Below, one piece after another: positions 32,470-44,810 of a stretch of 64,000 nt of DNA. Every line of letters starts with the position of its first letter. Position 1 is the stretch's first letter. Source of the DNA: Torymus aiolomorphi (Eukaryota > Arthropoda > Insecta > Hymenoptera > Torymidae); NCBI GenBank assembly GCA_036365515.1, contig CM070873.1, positions 81,231,948 to 81,295,947 on the forward strand, in the 5' to 3' direction. Both the position numbers and the translations under genes were made by a program. The notes under the pieces were generated by a model. It made no database searches and was not told where the DNA came from. It worked only from the letters and a program-made list of their open reading frames with translations.

Positions 32470-34532
32470 ATGTTAAAAAATAAGAATGAGAACAACAATG
32501 TAGATTTGAACAATAATGAAATCACAAGTGTGAATAATAATAATGACACAAGTGAAAATAATAAATGGTTTTGTAATTTGACTAAAATAGATATTCCTAA
32601 GGATATTATAGACGTGGTATCCTTAGGACAAAAATTTAACAATGTTAACTTGATTAATAATAAAGAAGCAATCATTAACACAATAAAAAATGTAGAAGAT
32701 TTAATTGACACTTGTGATTTCATTGATGAGAAAAATAATAAAATTAGGAATGCAGTAATAAAAAATTTAAGAGACCATATTAACACAAAAGAACATATAT
32801 CGTACAAAGACAGAGTTTTTGCACAAAGGTTAAACAAAACAAAAACCTTTTTAAAAAATAACGATGTTTTTTTCACCATGGCTGATAAGGGTAATGTGAC
32901 GGTTGCGATAGATAGCGAACAATATAAACAGAAGATGAATAAATTATTAACAGACAAGGAAACTTATACACAAATTAACAAAAATCCACTGAATAAATTG
33001 CAAAAAGATACTCAAAAGATATTGAATCATTCGAATGATAGTAACTTTTTCAATAAAAAATACCATAGAAATGAGTTAATACTAACAAACACTACTTTAT
33101 CTAGAGTTTATGGACTACCAAAAATTCACAAAAAAGATACACTTTTGAGACCCATAGTCTCGTGTGTAAGTAGTCCAACATACAAACTATCAAAAACTCT
33201 AGACACTCTCATACGTAATAAGATACCAGAACCGAAATCTTACATAAAAAATAGTCATGACTTAATAGATAAAATCAAAGATATTGTCATTCCTGATGAT
33301 CACGTCATAATATCATTAGACGTCACATCACTCTTCACGAATGTACCGCAGGAATTAGTAGTTAAAAGTATAGAAAAAAGGCATCATTATATTAGAACTC
33401 AGGACGTACCCTTAACAGAAATAATTAATACTTCAAAGTTTTTAATGAATAATACATTTTTCCAATTCGATGGAAAGTACTATAGACAGACTTATGGACC
33501 TCCTATGGGGAGTCCCATAAGTCCTCTATTTGCTGATATGGTAATGGTAGATTTGGAAGAAGAATGTATAAAAAAGCTAGATTTGAGACCACTGTTTTAT
33601 TATCGATACGTAGATGATGTCATTATGAGTATACCTAAAAATAAAATACAACATTTAGAAATATTTAACTCTTACCATAATAGACTCAAATTTACACACG
33701 AAGTTGAACATAACGGTATGATAAGTTTTTTAGAGGTACAACTTATAAGAGAAAATAATAAAATCATTACAGATTGGTATCACAAACCTACGTTTTCAGG
33801 CAGATTTTTAAATTTCAAATCGAACCATCCCATATCACAAAAAAGAGCAATGATGTATAATCTAATAGACAGAGCGGTTTTACTTTCAGAAAGTTTTGGG
33901 AAAAAAACATCAATCTGGTTAAAGAATTTTTAATAAATAACCAATATCCTAGTAGATTTGTTGACTTTTATGTGAAAGAAACATTAAAAAAGATTGAATT
34001 TAGTAATAATAACAATACGAATAAAACTAGAGAAAAAAGAAATACAATATTGACTTTGCCGTATATACCAGATACTTTTGAAAAGGTTTCATATAGTTTG
34101 AAAAATATTAGCATCACTACTATTCCAAAAATCAAGAATAATCTCAGTACTGTAATAAGAAGAGGAAAGGATAGACAAGAAACTACGGAACAGACTAATA
34201 TAGTTTATAAAATTATTTGTAAAGATTGTGATGCTACATATGTAGAAGAAAGTAAGCGGATGTTAGGGACAAGAATTAAAGAGCACATTGCGAATACAAA
34301 GAAAAAAGATGAAAATAAATTTGTCATTAATAAGCACATGGATGATTTTAAACATACTTTTGACTTTGAAAATACAACAATATTGGACAAAGAAGAAATA
34401 TGGAAAAAAAGATTAATATCTGAAATGGTGAACATTAAATTACAAAAGAATCCAATAAATATTAAAGAAGATACACAAAAATTAAATAACCATTATTCGC
34501 AATTGCTCAAAGAAATGAAAGAAATAAGATAA
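32470..34532 (+). pseudogene. PLE B reverse transcriptase and GIY-YIG endonuclease
   Basis: The 487-codon frame shows FTMADKGNVTVAID, SRVYGLPKIHKKDTLLRPIV, IISLDVTSLFTNVPQELVVK, TYGPPMGSPISPLFADMVM and the catalytic FYYRYVDDVIMS, the canonical PLE order. After NLIDRAVLLS a four-base loss (compared with PLE A) shifts the frame near 33887. The shifted frame carries the endonuclease to the TAA at 34530-34532. Only that one break separates it from a continuous frame. PLE reverse transcriptases are telomerase-related and, with GIY-YIG, prime at nicked DNA. Confidence 0.9.
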
Positions 34533-34600
34533 ATAAATTAATCAAGTATAACTGCCGAACATGACCTTGAAATATTTGAATTTCTCGCTGACTGCGGCAG

Positions 34601-36415
34601 CCCGTGTAAAAAAATTTAGTCTGGCGCAAGTCTGGCACAAGTCTGGCTCTATAAGTCTGGCGTAAGTCTGGCTACGGCCACTTTTTTGCCAGACTACTTG
34701 AGCCAGACTTAATGCTAGACTTTCTACCAGACTTGGTCCCAACTTTCGCTAGGTCTGGCATACAAAAGCCAGACTTAATTCCAGATTTGTTACCAGACTT
34801 TCTTCCGACCGTTGCTAGGTCTGGCATACAAAAGCCAGACTAAATGCCAGACTACCTACCAGACTTATATTTGACAAATAGTAAGTCTGGTATATTACAG
34901 CCAGACTTAGGCCAGACTTTCTGCCAGACTTTCAGATGAGTTTAAAAAAGATAGCCTCAATGGTGACGCTCGATCTCTGTACTTATAGAACCATTATGCA
35001 GTAAATTCGAGCTTCCAGTATTCTCGGTGTTTTACTCCAGAAAGCTGATGGGAGGACGTCAATGGTGCTGAGTAATTTCCGTTTGGAAGTTCGAGAACGT
35101 ATAAGACTGCTTATTGTAGCTGATAGGAGAGTAACTAATTGCTGTACCTGCAAAAATAAAAAATAAAAATACACAAAGCATTTTTTCGAAAATTTGTAAG
35201 AAAATGCATATAAAACTGAGATTACAATGTAGTGATGAGTATAAAAAGTAATGTAGAAAAACAAGGAAAGCAGGTTAGTTTGTTTACTATGTGTATTTAA
35301 AAAATGAACGAAATACATATCTGAAAATAGTATCTCCATTCTTCTGTAGATCTGCAATTTCTGTACCCCTCGCGATGCTTATTTTCAGTTTTAAAATTCT
35401 TAATTATATTAATAAGGGGTTATTCAACATAAGCCACATACGAAATTATTTATTCAACAAAATTTTTATGCGCGAAAGAACTCTGTGACAGATATAAAAA
35501 GACTATCGACTAGCCTCACGGTTATCATAGCAACCGCTTCAAGTATGTTTCTGCTGCAATGACGGAGAATTTTTAGAATTTGTAAATTTTACAAATTTCT
35601 CCTTCTTAGAATATTAAATAATTAACGTACACGAAATGGGCATTGCTATTGATATGGAGGCTTGTACATCTACAAAAGGAGATATCATTTTCAGATATGT
35701 ATTTCGTTCATTTTTTAAATACACATAATAAACAAACTAACCTGCTTCCCTTGATTTTTCTACATTACTTTTTATACTCATCACTACATTGTAATCTCAG
35801 TTTTATATGCATTTTCCTACAAATTTTCGAAAAAATGCTTTGTGTATTTTTATTTTTTATTTTTGCAGGTACAGCAATTAGTTACTCTCCTATCAGCTAC
35901 AATAAGCAGTCTTATACGTTCTCGAACTTCCAAACGGAAATTACTCGGCACCATTGACGTCCTCCCATCAGCTTTCTGGAGTAAAACACCGAGAATACTG
36001 GAAGCTCGAATTTACTGCATAATGGTTCTATAAGTACAGAGATCGAGCGTCACCATTGAGGCTATCTTTTTTAAACTCATCTGAAAGTCTGGCAGAAAGT
36101 CTGGCCTAAGTCTGGCTGAAATATACCAGACTTACTATTTGTCAAATATAAGTCTGGTAGGTAGTCTGGCATTTAGTCTGGCTTTTGTATGCCAGACCTA
36201 GCAACGGTCGGAAGAAAGTCTGGTAACAAATCTGGAATTAAGTCTGGCTTTTGTATGCCAGACCTAGCGAAAGTTGGGATCAAGTCTGGTAGAAAGTCTA
36301 GCATTAAGTCTGGCTCAAGTAGTCCGACAAAAAAGTGGCCGTAGCCAGACTTACGCTAGACTTATAGAGCCAGACTTGTGCCAGACTTGCGCCAGACTAA
36401 ATTTTTTTACACGGG
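34601..36415. mobile_element. Foldback element with AGTCTGGC repeats
   Basis: Two arms of about 750 bases (34601-35345 and 35668-36415) are inverted and about 97 percent alike, around a unique centre of 320 bases. The ends read CCCGTGTAAAAAAATTTAG. The outer 330 bases of each arm are filled with about 20 copies of agtctggc/gccagact in both orientations. An AG duplication at 34599-34600 and 36416-36417 is confirmed by the empty site at 24538-24539 in PLE A. Open frames in the arms mirror each other and are not convincing. It resembles Foldback (FB)-type elements. Confidence 0.85.
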
Positions 36416-36659
36416 AGTTCACGAGACTTGCCACCCCGAGCGCTCCGGGTCTGCGCGCGCATCACTTTCAATGGTGTTGAGTGAGCAGAAACAGAGTGCC
36501 TAATAGCAATTAAGCGTGAAATTTCAAATTAAAATTAGATTTCTGATAACTTTATAAGATATAAACTCAAATTAAAATTCAATTTAACAACAGTTTTTTA
36601 TAGGATTTGACAGCCTGCGAGTGCAGGATCACCTACGCAGCGCATAAGTATCGTATACT

Positions 36660-36819
36660 ATTTTTCCTATCGAGTTGTGCAATGTTCGAGCCTGCACACG
36701 CACCTGCGCACGCAAACCACCACTTTTCCACACGCTGAGACATGTGTGTGGAAAAGTGTCAGTTTGCGCACGCAAATGCGTGTGCAAACTCAAACTTTGT
36801 ACACGATGATAGGAAAAAT
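36660..36819. mobile_element. 160-bp hairpin element
   Basis: atttttcctatc at the left and gataggaaaaat at the right enclose nested inverted blocks: gcacacgca, gcgcacgcaaa and cacttttccacac (36721-36733 against 36746-36758). Almost the whole unit folds on itself. A smaller hairpin cactgcctgcaagcagtg follows at 36827. Confidence 0.6.
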
Positions 36820-36829
36820 GCATTCACGC

Positions 36830-38920
36830 ACTGCCTGCAAGCAGTGCGGGAATAGGCTATTTTGCACACTCATTCGGGTTCGCAAAATCGCACACCCTGT
36901 TAGGAAAAGAATTATTTCGTTATTAAAATGCAAAGTTGCTTCTCCATTATTGTTCTATAAAAGTAAATAGCAAAAATTGTCAAGTACAAAAACTTAAATA
37001 CTTAAATTATTAGGATAAGAGCTCGTCCTTATTACCAACAACCCAACTGCCTTACACTCATTGCTCGAAAAGTCATAAGGAACTCCAAAGTGCTAATTAC
37101 GAATGACACGCTCTCTTTCTTTCTAACCCGCCTTGTAAAACTAGTCCTTCCGAAATTACAGTCGTCTAGGTGCGGACACGAGCTCATTGCGCCTCCTTCG
37201 AATTAGCCGGGAGAAGGAAAGCGAGGATTTGGAGAGCGCCAATTGAGAGAGAGGGCGCGCGACGAAAACCGCGAAAGAGGTCGGGAACGACGGCCGACTT
37301 GAGAGAGGCCTCGGTAATAGAATAACCACAGGGAGGACGCGTGTAATTGTAAGAATCAACTAATAACACGGCAGGCGCGCGCTCGCGTTCGGGCTATGGG
37401 GTCGTGCGAAACCATCAGCGGCGTCCTTCCTTTCTTTATACCCATTTCTCACTCTCTTCTGTAGGCTATTTATTTATCTTTAGGTATCTATGATAGTTTC
37501 GTTTACTTGTTGAATGAAAATTAACTTTTTGTCACCCAAATCAGCGTTAATGAAAGTATCATAATTGTTCCGCATAAAACGGAACTCGCGTCAAGTGACT
37601 GAAAAATACAATAATAAAACCCAAAATACTTTAGTTTCATTTATTGTAATGCCGATTAATGAGTACCTTATTAAAAGGTTACGCAAAGACTCGTCACTAA
37701 TGGCGAATCAATAACTTAACTTCTTCCTAGCAACGGTTTTTAATTGTTTTTCGAATTAATCTAATTCGGAGTATATATATGTATACAATCAATAATGATG
37801 AATTTATATAAACTCTATTTTCTAAAATTCTGAATATTTGTAATTAATATGTGGCCGTAACAATAATATTTCATGCATGCATGTACTTTTTTATTTTCCC
37901 CTTTCCTTATTCATTTTAAATATAATTTTTTATGACTTTGTATGTATAATATATATTTGTTTCTTGATGCTGTATTGGTATTATCGAATCGTTATAGTAA
38001 TTTACGAATCTCTGGTTGTCTTTATATTTCCACATATATGCATGTCTGAGAATAAAGAAAAAAACCGCTGTCAATTCATTGGCATGTAGCTTCCCCAAAC
38101 TAATTTATCAATTCCTTTTTTTATACTTTTTAATAAAATCATTTTTTTCTCAAAAACAAATGAAGAAAATATATTGAAATTTTAACCAAATATAGTTTTT
38201 AATAAGTGTAATATATGATATATATAATAAGTAGTTGCCTATATCGCAAACAAAATAGTCTATACATTTCAAACTTTTACGATTATCAAAAAAAAGTAAA
38301 AAAGTTTTAATCTTAAATATCTCTAAAAATCATGAGACGATTCTTTTACCTAAAGGTCTTATACAATAAATATATAAACTCTTTCCACAAAATTTTCCAC
38401 AAAATTTCCACAAAATTTCAACATGATTAAACCGATTTTTTTTCTCTAGTTATCAGGCGACAAAGAAAGAAAGTTTGCAAAATACGAAAATTTTCAATAT
38501 CAAATATTTCAAAAAGTAATCGTACGATCTTGGTGAAAATTCGCGCACATATTATCGTGCGACATATAAAACTCATTTTTTTCGGTCTTCCATTTTTTTC
38601 TCAAGAACTAATCAACAGAATGGATTCAAATTTGTACAGATTATAGCTTTTGTTAAAAACAAAAGAACAGTGATAGCTAGAGAATTTTTTTTAGAAAATA
38701 TAGGTATTTTAATGCTCTTACGAATGTTTCTCATACGATTCAAATATCTCAATGATATTAAAAAGAATGAGAATTATTTTTTCAAAAAGTAAAAAATCGA
38801 TATAAAAAAAGTTATCCAAAAAACTACATAATATTATTATTTTCTAAAAATCTTGAAAAAAAAAGAAAAATTTTAAGCGCTGTCCGAAAACGATTGGATA
38901 AAAATTGAAAAGGTTACAGC
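36830..38920. other. Non-coding spacer
   Basis: A mixed block (37020-37440, with CGCGC words) then strongly AT-rich DNA with many A and T runs. Open frames are short and compositional. No gene, repeat family or RNA gene is recognised. Confidence 0.45.
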
Positions 38921-38926
38921 GTTATA

Positions 38927-38946
38927 CACACACACACACACACACG
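38927..38946. repeat. Short (CA)n
   Basis: About nine CA units. Confidence 0.85.
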
Positions 38947-39053
38947 CATACATACATGCGGACACTTTTAAAAAATAGTATATTTTGACTCCAAATGACT
39001 CAAAACATCTTTCTAACATATTATCTTGAAAACTTTTTTTCGCCATACCCCGG

Positions 39054-39107
39054 CCGAAAGTACCACATTCCCTCCCGGTGCAAAAACGGGAATGCGGTAT
39101 TTTCGGG
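39054..39107. repeat. Hairpin-forming inverted repeat
   Basis: CCGAAAGTACCACATTCCC (39054-39072) pairs with 39088-39107 with two mismatches across a 15-base loop. It could form an RNA hairpin or be a tiny MITE. No flanking gene suggests a role. Confidence 0.6.
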
Positions 39108-39399
39108 TGTCAATTTACGCGAGCTATGGACTGTCCAAGTTTTTTCCTCCCTAGATGCGTAATATACTATTTTTCAGCGTCACAAAGCTTCCTCTATGAG
39201 GAAGTAATAAGTATATATTCACGGATAAAAAGAACCTTGTTATTCTCATATATCATATGTACAGCATAATTAAAATTAAAGTATACAGTAACATAAAAAC
39301 CATTCAATTCGCTTTTTTTTCGTAAGAACATCGAAGTAAAAAAGATTCTTCAAATCAACATACGCGTTTAGTATTTATGAACTATAAACTGTTCTACTT

Positions 39400-40030
39400 C
39401 ATAACCGAACATCATCTCACTTCCTATATACACACCTGCTCTCAACTCATTCCCATACTCCGACTGTCAATTACGCCTCGAACTCGAATCCCAAAAGCAC
39501 AATCGAACAATGGGAACATTATCGTCGCTTCTAAGCACACAGCATCGAAAGTCGCGTGCGTGTCTTCTCAGCTCGGCTGCATATATCGCGGATGCGCGCT
39601 ATATACCTGCGCGCGTGCGGAGGGGAAGCGCGCGGGGGCCGCTCGCTCGCGGATTTGCATGTGCAATTAATTCAATTAGCCGGATTACACGGCGACGAGC
39701 CGCGCACTCGCGCGTATATGCATGACTTCGATCCTAGATCTCGCGAGGATAGAGCGCCGCTGCGGCGCCGCGCGATATACGCGCTCGCGCGCACGGAATG
39801 AAAAAGGAAAACAGAGGCGAGGAAGTGATTTTCGTTGATTAGGCGAGCGAAGGGTGGGAGGGGAGCAGGGAAGGGAGAGAGAGGAGTCTATTGTTTCGGT
39901 AAATTGGTTCGGGTGCACAGAAGTGGTTGATGATTCTTTTGTTGCGGGGTTTTAATAAACCGGGAAACGCGCGGTTGAACCGCGTGCGAGGTTGTTACGC
40001 GCTGTGACTTAGGTGCACGAGCCACAAGAA
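39400..40030. other. CpG-rich block
   Basis: Dense CGCG words (39590-39800) followed by a GA-rich stretch. Several overlapping open frames on both strands show that none is selected. It could be a regulatory or promoter region of an unseen gene. Confidence 0.35.
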
Positions 40031-40268
40031 AAGATTTTAAATAGAAAAGTTAGAAAATGGTTTTGGTACATATATCTTTCAAAGTAAGATTTTCAATTTT
40101 ATAGAAAATAGAACTTTTTTTAAAATTTAAAATAATTAAAAAATATAATGATGAAAAAACATAAAAGTCTTGTAGCTTGCTTTATATCATCGCAATGAAA
40201 TAAGTTATCCCATAATTGTACAACAATGTAAGAAATTCATATAGTCGATGAATAATATTGAACTTTAA

Positions 40269-40337
40269 GGGGGTACTACAGTTAAAAATTTTTTTTTAGA
40301 TTCACCTAAAAAAATAAAAATTTTGGTCAGTAATGAT

Positions 40338-40398
<61 letters not shown>

Positions 40399-40680
40399 CA
40401 CACACACACGCACGCACAAATATAGTTTATTTTTTAAGAAATAGGTCCTACCAGAGGTCTGTAAACTCATTTGATCCAAAGATATTCAGATTTTAAAATT
40501 TGTACCTTGCCGTAACCTACAGATTGAACCATTTGATATTTTTTAATGGGATACCGGCCAAAATCTTTTATTTTTATATCTCCTTTGACTGAAGCTATTC
40601 GCATCCCTTAATTTTTCTAATTAATATTTTTAAAGTAAAAAATAAATAAAAAAAAAAAAATTTTTAACTGTAGTACCTCC
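40269..40680. mobile_element. 412-bp TTAA-flanked MITE
   Basis: Ends GGGGGTACTACAGTTAAAAA and its complement (right end with one fewer G) lie inside TTAA duplications at 40265-40268 and 40681-40684. The interior has a (CA)n tract and no gene. TTAA suggests the piggyBac superfamily; the first bases GGGGGT are shared with the element at 1533-2101. Confidence 0.85.
40342..40417. repeat. (CA)n microsatellite
   Basis: About 36 CA units with a few CG changes, inside the TTAA-flanked element. Confidence 0.95.
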
Positions 40681-40684
40681 TTAA

Positions 40685-41637
40685 TAGGACTATGTAAAAT
40701 AAGTACAAAAATATTGTAATGGACTGACAAATAATTCTCGTTGAGATGTTTATTTATCCATTCAAATACATATTAATTTCCATAAAAGTATAATTGACAA
40801 TAATAATACTCTGAATATTCATTGCTCGAAAACAAATGTAAATCAAATTTTACAGGTATCATAAATCACTGACCATTGTGAGCACATTTGGTATTTCTAT
40901 ATAGAAAGTGGGAGATTTCTCCTGTGCAAAGAAACCCAGACGGAGCGTTTAACTGTTAGCACAGTAATTGCGCGCGGAGGCAATAACACTGAGGCCCCCC
41001 CCTCGCGATATATCCCATTCCTCGTTGTTCGCTCGAGATTTCGTGACTTCTTGTTTGTTTTCTTGTCACGCGCGATTTCCCTTGCCTTTCTCTCGTTATG
41101 CACGGAAGTGGCATGATAAGTACACTCGCAAAATACGATAATTGGTATTTTCTAATTCAGCGTGCGGCAAAAAACTTCATTGTTCGTTCTCTATGCTAAA
41201 ATTAAAGATTGAGACAGCGAGAGGTAGTAAATGTAAATCTAGCCTATGTATCAACGTGTTTCGTTAGAATGCTAAACTGTAATACTGCACATATTATTGA
41301 ATCAATTTATTTGTCAGTTGAATTATGAACAATAAATCATAAAAAGTACATTCTATAATAAAAACATCAGAATTCGTTTTTAAGGATAATTATAATCTGA
41401 AATTCAGTTAAAATATTCCAAATTACTTGTAATTTTACTATATCTTGCTTTCAGAAATAAGTAAAATAAATAATAACGTTTTTTAAATAACTCTTAGCAT
41501 TTGTTTTCTAATACATTCATTCTATCTTTATATTTACATAAAAATCACCTACACTATGTGAAATGTGATTTCTGAAGCATTAGTTAACTTTTAATATTAT
41601 AACATACTTCCTGCAACTTTAACTTTGAATTGTTAAT
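40685..41637. other. Spacer without recognised features
   Basis: AT-rich unique sequence with one mixed segment (40900-41110). No gene or repeat seen. Confidence 0.4.
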
Positions 41638-41718
41638 AACACATATTTTAATCAATTTAAAAATGAACGATGGGAAGGGTCAACCCTTGAAATAAAACAT
41701 CACATTCTTTCTTCCAAC

Positions 41719-41750
41719 GTTTCGCTGAACCTTGTTGTCAGCCTCTTCAG
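41719..41750 (-). ncRNA. Hammerhead-like core, inverted copy
   Basis: On the minus strand CTGAAGA (41750-41744), a stem II GGCTGA/TTCAGC and GAAA (41723-41720) are spaced as in hammerheads. Stem I pairing is not apparent, so activity is doubtful. Confidence 0.3.
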
Positions 41751-42511
41751 GGGTCCGTTTATTGACAATACAAGTAATATATTTACATTAAGACATACGG
41801 TTATCAAACGCGTTACAAAATCAAAATGATCAAAGAATTTAACTTACTATAATATCAACAACATGTCAACAAATATTTGTTATTGTAGTAACACCTACAT
41901 TATCAATGATAATACTATGGGTCACATTGTATGGAAACTAAATGACTACGACGCCGAAAATTTGTCTAGAATGTATAATCATTGCCACAACTGTTACTGC
42001 CCACACATATACAAACGTAAGCTTACAATAACATTGGAAAAGGACAAACGAAGTATGTAGTCATAGTAACGGCGCGTGCGCATTAATCTCTATATATCGT
42101 GAAAATACTATTATATCTTACAAGAATTAAATAGTCTATTATATTGGAAATTCAAAAACTTGGTATCCTCATGTCTATTGATAGTATGATCGTTACTTTT
42201 TACATGTAACATTTCTAAAATTCGCCTTTTATCAAAACTATATTATCTGTCTATTCTGTATTTTCCCAATCAAAACTATGGCTAGGATTTTCAAAAATAT
42301 GTTTTAGAACAGGCATTAATTTATTATTATTGTCCAGTCTAAAGTCATGTCTAAGGAAGTGCGGTGGAGTGATTGGTGTTTCATGCACGTAATGAATTAC
42401 ACTTAACTCTGTTTGATTTAGACTTGTTGCTTTATTGTACGTTACCTTTACAATTTGTAACCTCGATTATTCTTTTCTTTTGCGTATCGCGCAAAGTCGC
42501 TTGCGTGTACA

Positions 42512-44460
42512 ATGTATGTTGCGGCCGTCGCGGTGAGAGAAGGAGAGAGGGCTTTGCGCGCTGCGCGTCGTATTTATGTGCGAGCCAGAGTATTTTTTCG
42601 TCCTGACGATAGTCGGGCGACTACAAAGACATACGTTGACGCGCGCATATTTGAATTTAAGAAAAGAAGGTACAATTGCAAAACAAGAGTTACAAGGACT
42701 GAAGTTAATCGTTTATGGCAGAGGCTTGAACAATTATTGATATCTACCGAATGTCCGAATAATCGATTTTTTCTACAGATTTTGTGTGTTCTTGATTACG
42801 AGTTTTTAATATACGTATAATAAGGAAGTGAGAGAGATCATTGTTGAAAACATTATATTGTAAAACACAATTATAATAATAACTCCATTTCAAAACAGGA
42901 TATTGAATTTTCTAAAAAAGTTAAGACTACAAAAAACTTTCTGAAAGAACATATGAATGTTTCTTTTTTTTTACATGTGCAGACAAGGGTAATATTACGG
43001 TTTGCCTAATACTGATGAATATATTGAGAAAATGGAAAACATTTTCAGTAACACTAACACGTATAAAATTATTAAGAAAAATCCGCTTAATTCTCTATAG
43101 AAAAAAAACATCAGTTACTTTCTTATATTAATGATAATGATTATTTATCTAAAAAATATCACAATAACAGTCTCACACAAACCAACACAGTGTTGTCAAA
43201 AGCTTATGGATTGTCCAAACTATTTATATATTTCTATCTCTCGATGTTAGCTCGTTATTTACCAATGTTCCATGCCAGTTAGTCATTAATAGTCTAGACA
43301 AAAGATGTTCTCAAATAAACACCCATTCCAAAATTCCATATGTACACATCATAGAGTTAGTTAAATTCCTTTTTGACAATACCTTTTTTCAATTCAATGA
43401 TACTATTTTTAAACAAATATTTGGTAGTCCCATGGGTTCACCAATTTCTCCAATTTTCGCCGATTTAGTAATGGAAGATTTAAAAGTTCATTGTTTAAAA
43501 CAATTAAAAGACAAAGTCAATTGCACCCCTTTATTCTATTTTCGCTATGTTGATGATACAATAATTTAATAGTTATAACTCACATTTACAATTTACTCAT
43601 AAAATTGAAGTCAACAATAGTATTAACTTTTTAGATTTAACTCTTATAAAGAATAGCAGCAAAATTATTACTAATTGGTTTCAAAAGAAAACTAGTTCAG
43701 GTAGAATATTAAATTTTAACTCGAACCACTCGATACAGCAAAAACGTAATATTGTGTCTAATTTAATTGATAGGGCTATTTTACTTTCTCATGTTTCGCT
43801 CCATAAACAAAATATCGACATTGTGAAAAATATTTTAATTAACAAAAATTATCCAATTGAATTTATTGATTCTTTCATTTCAAATAGAGTTCGCTACCAT
43901 AAATTTAAAAATATATCTATTGAAAAAGCTACTAATAATTTGGTTGTACCGACCTTGACATTATCCTTGCCCTTTATAGAAAAATTTTCTTATACTTCCG
44001 CGAAACTACTAAAAAAATATAATATTCATTGTGTTCCTCTCATCAATCAAAAAATTAACAATATTATAAAATTAGGCAAAGATAGAAATTGTAAATGGAA
44101 AGAGACGAGAGTTATTTATAAATTGAATTGCGGTAGTTATAGTAGCGTATATATTGGCGAAAGTAAACGTTCATTAAAAACTGTATTCAAAAACACAACA
44201 AATCTGTAGAAAAAATCGATTATTCGGTAGATATCAATAATAATAAATTAATGCCTGTTCCAAAACATATTTTTGAAAATCCTACCCATAGCTTTGATTG
44301 GGAAAATACAGTAATAATAGACAGAGAACATAGTTTTGATAAAAGACGAATTTTAGAAATGTTACATATAAAAAGTAACGATCATACTATAAATAGACTT
44401 GAGGATACCAAGTTTTTGAATTTCCAATATAATAGACTATTTAATTCTTGTAAGATATAA
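42512..44460 (+). pseudogene. PLE 4 reverse transcriptase and GIY-YIG endonuclease
   Basis: Upstream frame 42512-42820 (RRYNCKTRVTRTEVNRLW) may be the N-terminus. Reverse-transcriptase motifs appear in changing frames: LVKFLFDNTFFQFND, GSPMGSPISPIFADLVMEDL and FYFRYVDDTII, where a stop follows at once. The endonuclease region reads NLIDRAILLSHVSLHKQNID, then ETRVIYKLNC and SVYIGESKRSLK, ending at 44458-44460. There are many stops and frame changes; the fingers domain is partly deleted near 43215. Confidence 0.85.
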
Positions 44461-44774
44461 TAGTATTTTCACGATATATATAGATTAATGCGCACGCGCC
44501 GTTACTATAACTACATACTTCGTCTGTCCTTTTCCAATGTTCTTGTAAGCTTATGTTTGTAAATTTTCAGCGTACGTACTCATTTAGTTTCCATACAATG
44601 TAACCCATAGCATTATCGTTGACAATGTAATTGTTACTGCAATAAAAAATATTTTTTGACACGTTCTTGATATTATAGTAAGTTAAATTTTTTGATCATT
44701 TTGATTTTGTAATGCGTTTGATAACCGTATGTCTTAATGTAAATATATTACTTGTATTGTCAATAAACAGATCC

Positions 44775-44810
44775 CTGAAGAGGCTGACAACAAGGTTCAG
44801 CGAAACGTTG
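44775..44810 (+). ncRNA. Hammerhead-like core of PLE 4
   Basis: CTGAAGA (44775-44781), stem II GCTGA/TCAGC, then GAAAC at 44802-44806. The same motif is present inverted at 41719-41750. Stem I is not evident. Confidence 0.35.

Larger units (their letters stand above)
32362..36616 (+). mobile_element. Penelope-like element B, with foldback insert
   Basis: Starts head-to-head with PLE A at about 32361. It carries a nearly complete reverse transcriptase (32470-33933), the endonuclease (33972-34532) and a 3' tail that is split by the foldback element 34601-36415 and resumes to 36616, where it ends abruptly. Confidence 0.85.

Noticed and set aside
34983..36033. Mirrored frames ending in TPRILEARIYCIMVL in both foldback arms
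   Set aside because: A TTTTTGCAG acceptor-like site precedes the frame, but no upstream coding partner, domain or start was found; kept as non-coding.
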